Positions 53,791-61,126 of a DNA stretch of 64,000 nucleotides are shown one piece after another (position 1 is the first letter of the stretch; every line of letters starts with the position of its first letter). Below the pieces are notes generated by a model, which was given only the letters and a program-made list of their open reading frames with translations, was not told where the DNA came from and searched no databases. A program made the position numbers and the translations under genes. The stretch comes from Pseudomonas putida NBRC 14164 (lineage in GTDB: Bacteria > Pseudomonadota > Gammaproteobacteria > Pseudomonadales > Pseudomonadaceae): assembly GCF_000412675.1 (NCBI RefSeq), contig NC_021505.1, positions 3,404,501 to 3,468,500 of the forward strand, in the 5' to 3' direction.

Positions 53791-55191
53791 ATGCACCGCC
53801 CCCTGCTACTGGCCGCCCTGCTCTGCGCCGCACAGGCTCATGCCCAGGCCAATGAACCTGCTCCGATCCCTCGCTCCGCAGGCCTGCCCTACGCCGCCGG
53901 CAAGCTGGCCGACCGTATCGTGCTCACCCCCGGCCAGAACGCCGCCACGCAGATGGCCATCAGTTACCGCACCGACCTGGCCCAGGCCGACGCGGTGCTG
54001 GAGCTCGGCCCGGCCCTCGCCGGCCCTGCGCTGGCAGCCAAGGCCAGCCCATTGAGTGGCAGCACCCAGCGCCTGGACAGCGACAACGGCCCAGCCAACT
54101 ACCACCAGGTGCGCCTGGAACACCTGCAACCAGACACCGCCTACGTCTACCGGCTCAAGGGCAGCGCGGGCTGGAGCGAATGGCACCAGTTCCGCACGGC
54201 CAAGGCCACGTTCGCGCCGTTCTCGTTCATCTACCTGGGCGACACCCAGAACGACATCCTCGCCATCGCCTCGCGCACCATTCGCCAGGCGCTGCGCAGC
54301 GTGGCGCACCCTGCCCTGGTGGTGCACGCTGGCGACCTGGTGGCATCGCGCGACGATCTCGCCCACGACGATGAATGGGGTGAATGGAACCAGGCCGGCG
54401 GCTGGTCGTACGCTGCCATCCCACAGCTCACCGCGTTCGGCAACCACGAGTACCTGGAAACCCTCAACCCCGATGGCAGCGAAAGCCGCAGCCTCAGTCC
54501 CCATGTAACGGCGCAGTTCGCCCTTCCGCGCAACGGCGCCCCCGGTGCGGCGGCAACCAGCTACTTCAGCGATTACCAGAATGTGCGCTTCGTGGTGCTG
54601 GACGGCACCTCGGCGCTCGATCTGGGCACCCTGCAAGCGCAGACCGACTGGCTGGAGCAAACCCTGAAAAGCAGCAAGGCACAGTGGAACATCGTGGTCA
54701 TGCACCAGCCGGTCTACACCTGTGCCCGCCCCGACGATACCGAGCCGCTCAAGGCCGCCTGGCAACCGCTACTGGAGCGCTACAAGGTCGACCTGGTACT
54801 GCAAGGTCACGACCACTGCTACAGCCGCCTGACCCACGCCGAAGGGCGCCAGGCCACGCGTGCCGCACAGCAGGCCAGACAGCCGATCGGCCCGGTGTAC
54901 ATGGTCTCGGTGACCGGCTCGAAGATGTATGGCCTGAACGACCGCGCCCGCCACCAGCCGGACCGCACGGCCGAAGACACCCAGCTGTACCAGACCATCA
55001 CGGTCGAGCAGAACCGCCTGCAGGTGCGCACCTATTCGGCTGACGAACAGCTTTACGACGCGTTCGATATCACGCGTGATGCCAAAGGGCGCAAGTTCCT
55101 GCAGGAACCCAAGCTGGCGCTGGCCAACGAACGTTACTGCAAGGCCAGCGTAGGGCCGGACGGGCTGCCGTGCACGGCGCGCGGCAAATGA
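53791..55191 (+). CDS. Secreted purple-acid-phosphatase-like metallophosphoesterase
   Basis: 466 residues from ATG 53791 (GAGGAAA six bases upstream). Signal peptide (MHRPLLLAALLCAAQAHA), then an N-terminal fibronectin-III-like domain (about 40-130, HLQPDTAYVYRLKG) and the calcineurin-type core: IYLGDTQND, VHAGDLVA, AFGNHEY, NIVVMHQPVY and LQGHDHCYSRLTH. These are the metal ligands of the PAP family, but the Tyr of the classical GDxxY motif is missing (GDLVASR), so the purple Fe(III)-Tyr centre is doubtful. It releases phosphate from organic esters in the periplasm or outside. Terminator downstream. Confidence 0.92.
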   Translation: MHRPLLLAALLCAAQAHAQANEPAPIPRSAGLPYAAGKLADRIVLTPGQNAATQMAISYRTDLAQADAVLELGPALAGPALAAKASPLSGSTQRLDSDNGPANYHQVRLEHLQPDTAYVYRLKGSAGWSEWHQFRTAKATFAPFSFIYLGDTQNDILAIASRTIRQALRSVAHPALVVHAGDLVASRDDLAHDDEWGEWNQAGGWSYAAIPQLTAFGNHEYLETLNPDGSESRSLSPHVTAQFALPRNGAPGAAATSYFSDYQNVRFVVLDGTSALDLGTLQAQTDWLEQTLKSSKAQWNIVVMHQPVYTCARPDDTEPLKAAWQPLLERYKVDLVLQGHDHCYSRLTHAEGRQATRAAQQARQPIGPVYMVSVTGSKMYGLNDRARHQPDRTAEDTQLYQTITVEQNRLQVRTYSADEQLYDAFDITRDAKGRKFLQEPKLALANERYCKASVGPDGLPCTARGK

Positions 55192-55230
55192 GCGTCATCG
55201 TATTGAGATAAACGCCTTGCATGCTGCTCT

Positions 55231-55260
55231 GCCTGTGCCGGCGACAGTGCCGGCACAGGC
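55231..55260 (+). terminator. Hairpin terminator after the phosphatase gene
   Basis: GCCTGTGCCGGC-GACAGT-GCCGGCACAGGC, a perfect 12-base stem 40 bases past the stop. There is no U-run, so it may also act as an mRNA-stabilising structure. Confidence 0.6.
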
Positions 55261-55284
55261 AATGACACACTCACAGGACACCCC

Positions 55285-56214
55285 ATGCGCCTCAACCCCC
55301 TGTTCAAACAGCACGCCCTTACGCTGGTCGGCCTGGTACTGGCCGCCAACGCCGGCCTGCTCGTCTACCTCGCCGCCGGCACGCTTAAAGCCTGGGCCGA
55401 GATCAACTGGATGGACGTCGCCGGCGAGGGCGGCACTTGCCTGATCCTCTGCGGCTGGCTGGTGATGCTGCTACGCGGGCGCCCTGCTGGCCGGGTCACC
55501 CGCCTGCTTTCGCTGGGCCTGTGCTTCATCGCCTTCTCGATGTGGATGGACACCCTCGACGAATTCATCCGCCTGCCCGACGACGCGGTCTGGGACAACT
55601 GGCTGGAGACTGCGCCCATGCCGCTGGGCATGCTGCTGCTGACCCTGGGCATGTACCACCTGCAGCAAGAACAGCACGCCATCACCGCACAGATGCGCAA
55701 GCGTGAGCAACTGTTCCGCGAGCACCGCCTGTTCGACAAGCTTACCCCGCTGTCCGGTGCCCGGTACCTGCGCCAGCACCTGCAGCAGGCCATTGCCCAA
55801 GCCGCCCGCGAACAGCAAGCCTTGTCGCTGATCGTCGTCGACCTGGACGATTTCAACCAGATCAACCAGCGCTATGGCCAGGAAGAAGGCGATCTGGTGC
55901 TGCAAGTGGTCGCCCAACTGCTGCTGCTCAACCTGCGCCAGCACGACATACTCTGCCGCCTGGCCGGCGACCGCTTCGTCGCGGCGCTGCCCAATACCGG
56001 GGAACGCCAGGCCCAGGCCATGGCCGAGGCGCTGCGCCAGAGCATCGCCCACCTCGCCCATCACACCGGCCGGCATGGCGAGCGCCTGCACCTGACCGCC
56101 ACGGTGGCCAGCGTGATGGCGCTGGACGAAGACGAAGACCACCTGCTGAAACGCCTCAACTACGCCCTGGCCCAGGCCAAGAGCCGCCAGACGCATCAGG
56201 TACAACGGGCATGA
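55285..56214 (+). CDS. Membrane GGDEF protein with degenerate active site
   Basis: 309 residues, ATG 55285 with ACAGGAC upstream. Four N-terminal hydrophobic segments (residues 10-120) anchor a GGDEF domain (about 145-305): LIVVDLDDFNQINQRYGQEEGDLVLQVVAQLL is normal, but the signature reads RLAGDRFVAALP, that is AGDRF in place of GGDEF or GGEEF. The Asp/Glu that binds the catalytic metal is replaced by Arg, so cyclic-di-GMP synthesis is unlikely; it may serve as a receptor or scaffold. It overlaps the AraC-type gene by four bases and is probably tied to it. Confidence 0.88.
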   Translation: MRLNPLFKQHALTLVGLVLAANAGLLVYLAAGTLKAWAEINWMDVAGEGGTCLILCGWLVMLLRGRPAGRVTRLLSLGLCFIAFSMWMDTLDEFIRLPDDAVWDNWLETAPMPLGMLLLTLGMYHLQQEQHAITAQMRKREQLFREHRLFDKLTPLSGARYLRQHLQQAIAQAAREQQALSLIVVDLDDFNQINQRYGQEEGDLVLQVVAQLLLLNLRQHDILCRLAGDRFVAALPNTGERQAQAMAEALRQSIAHLAHHTGRHGERLHLTATVASVMALDEDEDHLLKRLNYALAQAKSRQTHQVQRA

Positions 56215-57230
56215 ACGGCTATGACGGCGACAGCCGCTTCATCACCGCCCACCACCTGCCCGCTGCGCTGATCGACCTGGCGCGTTCGCGGCAGATCGAC
56301 ACCCATCACTTGCTACGCGGCTGCGGGCTGTTTTACGACGACGTGGTCAGCGGCCAAGCGCTGGTCAGCCCACAGCAGTTCCTTCGCCTGATCGGCAATG
56401 CGCAGCGGCTGCTCGATGCCGACGACACCAGCTTTCTCTACGGCCAGCGCCTGTGGCCCGGGCACCACGGTGCCGCCAGCTTGTTGCTGGAGCAGGCCGA
56501 CCACCTGCTGCAGGCCCTGGAGCGCATCGAGCAGTACCGCGCCCTGCTGTCCCCGTTGCTCAGCCCGGTGCTGCGCCTCGATGAGCACTACCTGCACCTG
56601 TACTGGCGGGAAAGCTGCGCCATCGACGAGCAGCGCCGCTTCCTGCTGGAGGCCAGCATGACAGCGGTGGTGGCCCTCGCGCGGCGCCAGCAGCAAGAGC
56701 ACCTGCCCTGGCGTTTCCGGTTCCGCCATGCCGAACCGGCCTACGTCGAACAGTACTGGGTACACCTGGGCGATTCTCTGGCCTTCGACTGCCCATCCAC
56801 GGTGATGAGCCTGCCCCGGGAATACCTGCTGCGTGCCTGGCCGGGTGCCGGGTCGACCGCCCAGCACGTGGCACGCCAGGCCTGCGATGCACAGCTGGCG
56901 GCCTGGGGCTGGCGGGCGAGTTTTCTCGACCTGGTCTACGAGCACCTGCTCGGGCTGATTCGCCAGCCGCTGAACCTGGAACGGGTAGCCGCCGCCTTCG
57001 CCACCAGCCCCGCTTCGTTCAAGCGCCGCCTGGTCCGTCATGGTTCCAACTTCCAGGAGCAACTGGACCAGGTGCGCTGCGACCAGGCGCTGTACCTCTA
57101 CCAGGTCAAGGGCTACAGCAACGACGCGGTTGCGCAGTACCTGGGCTTCAGCGACAGCACCAACTTCCGCCGTTCGTTCAAGCGCTGGACCGGGCGTGTG
57201 CCAAGTGAACTGGAAGCCTTGTGGGGCTGA
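56211..57230 (+). CDS. AraC-family regulator
   Basis: 339 residues, ATG 56211 overlapping the GGDEF gene. An N-terminal Arabinose_bd-type ligand domain (about 20-200) and a C-terminal AraC helix-turn-helix: LNLERVAAAFATSPASFKRRLVRHGSNFQEQLDQVRCDQALYLYQVKGYSNDAVAQYLGFSDSTNFRRSFKRWTGRVPSE. The layout is that of the OruR/ArgR-like group of pseudomonads. The overlap with a membrane GGDEF protein suggests regulation through that partner. The target is unknown. Confidence 0.9.
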   Translation: MNGYDGDSRFITAHHLPAALIDLARSRQIDTHHLLRGCGLFYDDVVSGQALVSPQQFLRLIGNAQRLLDADDTSFLYGQRLWPGHHGAASLLLEQADHLLQALERIEQYRALLSPLLSPVLRLDEHYLHLYWRESCAIDEQRRFLLEASMTAVVALARRQQQEHLPWRFRFRHAEPAYVEQYWVHLGDSLAFDCPSTVMSLPREYLLRAWPGAGSTAQHVARQACDAQLAAWGWRASFLDLVYEHLLGLIRQPLNLERVAAAFATSPASFKRRLVRHGSNFQEQLDQVRCDQALYLYQVKGYSNDAVAQYLGFSDSTNFRRSFKRWTGRVPSELEALWG

Positions 57231-57253
57231 TGCCCAGGATCGTCGTGCCGGGA

Positions 57254-57895
57254 TTACCAACGTAATAAACGCGGCCCTAGCGCCGCCCCCACAACGGTCG
57301 GCACCAGCAACCCCAGTACGTACCACAGCCCCCAGAACGGCACCGCCATTTCCGGGCAGTGCAGGCAATAAGCCAGGGTGGCCGTGGCCCCCGCAAGCAT
57401 GCCACCCGCCGCCCCGGACTGCCGCAGGCGGGTGGGTGCCAGGCCGCGCAATGCCCAGAACACCGCGATGAAGGTGGGAACCGAGAGCAAGGTGATGTTC
57501 AGCGGGCAGGTGCGCCAGGTGCGCCCCAACAGCAGGTCCGCCCGGGCGTCCACCGGCGCCCCCAGCAGGCTGATCGCCGCGCCCAGCCAGACCAGCAGCA
57601 GCGGTAGCCCCAAAAGGCCCCACAGCAGCCCCCCCTTCACCCCCGGCCTGGCCAGCCGCTGGGTCAGCCACAGCGCTAGCAACGCCAGGCTGCCGGGCAG
57701 GGCCAGCTTGGCCCAGAACAGCGGGGTGTGCGCCACTTGCGCCAGGTCGCCACGCACGCCGAAGATGGCCACCGTCAGCAATACCGCGACCAACCCGCCA
57801 GCCACCAGCGCCAACAACATGCGCCGGCCCAGCGCGTGACGGTCCACCGGCCCTTCCCCGGCCGCCAATAGGGCAATCAAGTCATCGGTCTTCAT
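57254..57895 (-). CDS. NrsF/DUF1109 anti-sigma factor
   Basis: 213 residues from ATG 57895, overlapping the sigma gene by 14 bases. Six transmembrane helices and the DUF1109 (NrsF) layout with the two cytoplasmic-side Cys-containing motifs: TWRTCPLNITLLSVPTFIAVF and ATLAYCLHCPEMAVPFWGLWYVLG. Cys in WRTCP and CLHCPE are those proposed to sense metals in Caulobacter NrsF. It holds the ECF sigma inactive at the inner membrane until copper or oxidative stress. Confidence 0.9.
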   Translation of the reverse strand: MKTDDLIALLAAGEGPVDRHALGRRMLLALVAGGLVAVLLTVAIFGVRGDLAQVAHTPLFWAKLALPGSLALLALWLTQRLARPGVKGGLLWGLLGLPLLLVWLGAAISLLGAPVDARADLLLGRTWRTCPLNITLLSVPTFIAVFWALRGLAPTRLRQSGAAGGMLAGATATLAYCLHCPEMAVPFWGLWYVLGLLVPTVVGAALGPRLLRW

Positions 57896-58469
57896 CGTCG
57901 CCCTTGCCTCCAATCAGCTTGGCCAGTGCCTTCAGGCCCCGGTGGATGCCCACTTTCACCGCCGAACTGGAAAGACCGGTCATGCGCGCGGTCTCTTCCA
58001 CCGACAACCCCTCCAGTTTGACATGGACGATGGGCAGCCGTTGGCGCGCCGGCAACTGCTCCAGGAGCTTGCCCAGGTCGCGTGTCGCCTGGGCCGCTTC
58101 TTCCTCGCCGGGCGCGAACAGGTCGCTGTCATCGTTCAGCGCCTCGTGCAACGCGCCGTGGCGAGCGTAACTGCGATAGTGATCCGCCAGCTTGTAGCGG
58201 GCAATGGCCTGTACCCAGGCGGTCAACGGTTGCTGCGCCTGGTAGGTATGGCGGGCGTTGTGCACCGCCAACAACACCTCTTGCAGCATGTCTTCGACAT
58301 CCGCGGGGCGTTGCCCCAGGCGCCGCAGCAAAAAGCCTCGCACATGCGTCGCCAGCGCCGCCAGAAACGCCCGATAGGCGACTGCATCGCCCGCCAGGCC
58401 TTGGAGCAGCAGTGCCTGCAACTGGGCCTCGCGCGCGCTTAGCGCCTGCTGAGAAGTAGTTCGTAGCAT
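57882..58469 (-). CDS. ECF sigma factor (SigF/NrsF-linked)
   Basis: 195 residues if begun at ATG 58469. Sigma-70 region 2 at about 40-95 (YRAFLAALATHVRGFLLRRL, VEDMLQEVLLAVHNARHTYQAQQPLTAWVQAIARYKLADHYR) and region 4 at about 140-185 (LPARQRLPIVHVKLEGLSVEETARMTGLSSSAVKVGIHRGLKALAKL). The probable own promoter -10 (CGAACTAC, 58456-58463) overlaps codons 3-5, so an mRNA from it could not use the ATG; TTG 58421 with GAGG five bases upstream would give a 179-residue protein of the usual size. The sigma drives the bufferin operon opposite. Confidence 0.9.
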   Translation of the reverse strand: MLRTTSQQALSAREAQLQALLLQGLAGDAVAYRAFLAALATHVRGFLLRRLGQRPADVEDMLQEVLLAVHNARHTYQAQQPLTAWVQAIARYKLADHYRSYARHGALHEALNDDSDLFAPGEEEAAQATRDLGKLLEQLPARQRLPIVHVKLEGLSVEETARMTGLSSSAVKVGIHRGLKALAKLIGGKGDDEDR

Positions 58470-58486
58470 CGGCCACCCGGGTTACA
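58456..58486 (-). promoter_or_regulatory. ECF-type promoter of the sigma gene
   Basis: Minus strand TGTAACC (58486-58480), 16 bases, CGAACTAC (58463-58456). Same motif and spacing as before bufA at 58572. Matches the Caulobacter SigF pattern of a GTAACC-like -35 and a CGAA-like -10. It overlaps the annotated start codon of the sigma gene. Confidence 0.75.
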
Positions 58487-58571
58487 CCCAACGTGAAAGT
58501 TTTCCATTCAACGCGTGCCGCCTTCATACGTTAGGCGACTGGCACACCGCCGGAAAAATTTTTCAAGCTGC

Positions 58572-58602
58572 TGTAACCCGTTCAACCCACGCTGCGAACT
58601 AC
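58572..58602 (+). promoter_or_regulatory. ECF-type promoter of the buf operon
   Basis: TGTAACC (58572-58578), 16 bases, CGAACTAC (58595-58602), about 50 bases before the bufA start. Identical in both hexamer-like boxes and spacing to the sigma-gene promoter, so both are probably read by the adjacent ECF sigma. Confidence 0.8.
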
Positions 58603-58651
58603 TCCGTGAGCCGCCGGTAACCACCACGGCCCCACTTCCCGGAGACGCATC

Positions 58652-58939
58652 ATGAAAACTCTCGCCCTCGCCACTGCCGCACTTGCCCTGGCTTCGCTGG
58701 CCGGTGTTGCCCTGGCCGCTGACGCAACCAACACAGCCACCACCGGCGCCGCGATGGAAAAATGCTACGGCGTCGCCATGGCTGGCAAGAACGACTGCAA
58801 GGCCGGCGCCGGCACCAGCTGCGCCGGTAGCGCCAAGAAGGACTACGACGGCATGCACTGGAAGAACGTGCCCGCCGGTACCTGCACGTCCATCAAGACG
58901 CCCAACGGCATGGGCTCGCTGACCCCGCTCAAGTCCTGA
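58652..58939 (+). CDS. bufA: BufA: bufferin precursor peptide (DUF2282)
   Basis: 95 residues, ATG 58652 with GGAGAC eight bases upstream. Signal peptide about 1-23 ([10 protein letters not shown]), then a core with four Cys at 38, 49, 57 and 78 ([29 protein letters not shown]), exactly the DUF2282 spacing. In bufferins, MNIO enzymes convert such Cys residues to thiooxazole-type rings that bind copper in the periplasm. It heads the buf operon, 16 bases before bufB. Confidence 0.93.
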   Translation: MKTLALATAALALASLAGVALAADATNTATTGAAMEKCYGVAMAGKNDCKAGAGTSCAGSAKKDYDGMHWKNVPAGTCTSIKTPNGMGSLTPLKS

Positions 58940-58955
58940 GCGCAGGCCGCCGATC

Positions 58956-59789
58956 ATGAACGGGACTTACTCAGCAGGCGCCGGCCTTGGGCTTAAGGCT
59001 GAGCACTATGCCGACGCCTGGACGTGCCGGGCCAGCGGGCTGTGGTTCGAAGTGCACCCGGAAAACTACATGCTCGGCGGCCCACGCATGGCCTGGCTAC
59101 AACGCATTGCCGAACACCATCCGCTGTCGCTGCACGGTGTCGCGCTGTCGTTGGCGGCGGACATCGCGCCAGACGAAATGCACCTGCACCGCCTGCGGGC
59201 GCTGATCGACCAGCTGCAGCCGGCGCTGGTATCGGAGCACCTGGCATGGTCGAGCTGGCGCGGGCAATACCTGCCCGACCTGCTGCCGTTTCCCCGCAGC
59301 AACGAGGCCCTGATCCGCATCAGCGACAACGTGCAGCGCACCCAGGATGCGCTGGGGCGCAGCATTTCGCTGGAAAACCCCAGCCACTACCTGCCCATGG
59401 AAGGGCATGACTGGGACGAAATCGACTTTTTAGCCGAACTGGCGCGGCGCACGGGGTGCGGCTTGTTGCTGGACGTCAACAACGTGCACGTCAGTGCCCA
59501 CAACCTCGGGTTCGACGCAGCGGCGTACCTGGCGCGCTTCCCGGCCCAGGCCATCAGCGAAATCCACCTGGCCGGCCACAGTCACGACGCCCAGGCCAGC
59601 CTGCTGATCGACTCCCACGACGCCACCATCGCCGCGCCGGTCTGGGCCTTGTACCAGCAGTTGATCACCCGCATCGGCCCGCGCCCGACCCTCATCGAGC
59701 GTGACGGCAACCTGCCCGCGTTCAGCGAGTTGCTGGCCGAACGCGACACCGCCCAGGCACTGCTCGATAGCGCAGGAGCACGACCATGA
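58956..59789 (+). CDS. bufB: BufB: MNIO-family (DUF692) modification enzyme
   Basis: 277 residues, ATG 58956. TIM-barrel DUF692/[89 protein letters not shown]. The His, Asp and Glu of these are the multi-iron ligands. With the BufC partner it oxidatively modifies Cys residues of the precursor BufA. Overlaps bufC by four bases. Confidence 0.93.
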   Translation: MNGTYSAGAGLGLKAEHYADAWTCRASGLWFEVHPENYMLGGPRMAWLQRIAEHHPLSLHGVALSLAADIAPDEMHLHRLRALIDQLQPALVSEHLAWSSWRGQYLPDLLPFPRSNEALIRISDNVQRTQDALGRSISLENPSHYLPMEGHDWDEIDFLAELARRTGCGLLLDVNNVHVSAHNLGFDAAAYLARFPAQAISEIHLAGHSHDAQASLLIDSHDATIAAPVWALYQQLITRIGPRPTLIERDGNLPAFSELLAERDTAQALLDSAGARP

Positions 59790-60541
59790 CGCTTTCCCTT
59801 GGCCAGTTTCAGGCCGCCTTCGTCGAAGCGCTGTATCACCGCCCTGCCCCGCAGCTGGCCGCGCTGACCGGGCACGCTGCTTTTGCGGTGTACCGCAACA
59901 GCGTGCTGGCGGGCTGCGTCGATGCCCTGCGGGCAAACTTCCCCAGTGTCGAAGCGCTGACAGGCCCGGCCTGGATGCAGGACGCCGCGAGCGCCTATGC
60001 GCAACGAACGCCCCCCGACGACCCGCGGCTGATCCACTATGGCGCGGCCTTCGCCGACTTTCTCGAGCAGATGCAGGCCCAGCACGGCCTGCCATACCTG
60101 GCCGACGTCGCACGCCTGGATTTCGCCTGGTGCGAGGCGTTCAGCGCCCCCCGCGAACCCTCCCTCGCGCTTGCCGACCTGGCCGGCATGACGGCCACCG
60201 ACCTGGCGAACAGTTACCTGGCCCCCCGCCGCAGTGTGCGCTGGCGCTGGTTCGCACGGCACCCGGCGTTCAGCCTGTGGCAGCACAGCCGCGAAGGCCA
60301 GGCGTGGCCGCATGACCAGCCCTGGGTCGCCGAAGGTGCTGTGTTCAGTGGCACCGCCGAAGGTGTCGCCCAGCAAGCGCTAGAGGTCGGCGGCTATGCC
60401 TTTCTCGATGCCTGCGCTCAAGGTCTGCCGTTGGAGCAGGCCTCACAGGTTGCACTCGCACGCCAACCCGACCTGGACTTTACCGACCTGCTCGGCAGGC
60501 TGCTGGCAGCCCAGGCATTCCGTCCACTTGCATTCGCCTGA
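59786..60541 (+). CDS. bufC: BufC: DUF2063 partner of BufB
   Basis: 251 residues, ATG 59786. DUF2063 N-terminal signature [19 protein letters not shown]...[28 protein letters not shown], then the helical domain and a Pro/Trp-rich end. BufC serves as substrate-recruiting and delivery subunit for BufB. Ten bases before doxX. Its Cys content is low (three residues), consistent with a non-catalytic role. Confidence 0.9.
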   Translation: MTLSLGQFQAAFVEALYHRPAPQLAALTGHAAFAVYRNSVLAGCVDALRANFPSVEALTGPAWMQDAASAYAQRTPPDDPRLIHYGAAFADFLEQMQAQHGLPYLADVARLDFAWCEAFSAPREPSLALADLAGMTATDLANSYLAPRRSVRWRWFARHPAFSLWQHSREGQAWPHDQPWVAEGAVFSGTAEGVAQQALEVGGYAFLDACAQGLPLEQASQVALARQPDLDFTDLLGRLLAAQAFRPLAFA

Positions 60542-60551
60542 AGGAAACGCC

Positions 60552-61016
60552 ATGGACACCCTCCACGCCACCCGCTCCGACAGCCTGCGCCAACGCTGGA
60601 ACCACCTCGCCGATCGTGCACAGCTACTGCTCAGCGACACCCTGCTGTGCCTGGTGGCGCGCATGGCCATCGCCTCGACCTTCTTCCTGTCCGGGCGCAC
60701 CAAGGTCGAAGGGTTTCTCAGCATCACACCCAGTACCTATGACCTGTTCCAGAGCGAATATGCCCTGCCGCTGGTTTCGCCCTGGCTTGCGGCCCACCTG
60801 GCCACCTATGCCGAACACCTGTTCCCCCTGTTGCTGGTGCTTGGCCTGTTTACCCGGCTGTCGGCGCTGGCCCTGCTGGGCATGACCACGGTGATCGAAA
60901 TTTTCGTCTACCCGGATGCCTGGCCGACCCATCTGACGTGGGCGGCCTTGTTGCTACTGTTGATCGCGCGAGGCGCCGGTAGGTTGTCGCTGGATCGGGC
61001 CCTGGGGCTGCGTTGA
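60552..61016 (+). CDS. DoxX-family membrane protein of the buf operon
   Basis: 154 residues, ATG 60552 with AAGGAAA upstream. DoxX fold with four transmembrane helices: [62 protein letters not shown], then the [20 protein letters not shown] end. DoxX/TQO-type proteins accompany bufferin operons and may couple quinone redox state or electron supply to the modification. Last gene of the unit. Confidence 0.9.
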   Translation: MDTLHATRSDSLRQRWNHLADRAQLLLSDTLLCLVARMAIASTFFLSGRTKVEGFLSITPSTYDLFQSEYALPLVSPWLAAHLATYAEHLFPLLLVLGLFTRLSALALLGMTTVIEIFVYPDAWPTHLTWAALLLLLIARGAGRLSLDRALGLR

Positions 61017-61126
61017 GCCTCTGGCAGTGGGCCGGTTCGTCGGTCCGCGACCCCACGCTTTTTTTGAACTCCATGCGCAGGCGCCCTCTCCCAATGAAGA
61101 GACCGCGAACTGTCCCGGAGCCCGCC

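Noticed and set aside
56313..57671. 452-codon minus-strand ORF opposite the AraC gene
   Set aside because: Antisense composition rich in Gly/Ala/Arg without domain; the AraC helix-turn-helix is clear on the other strand.
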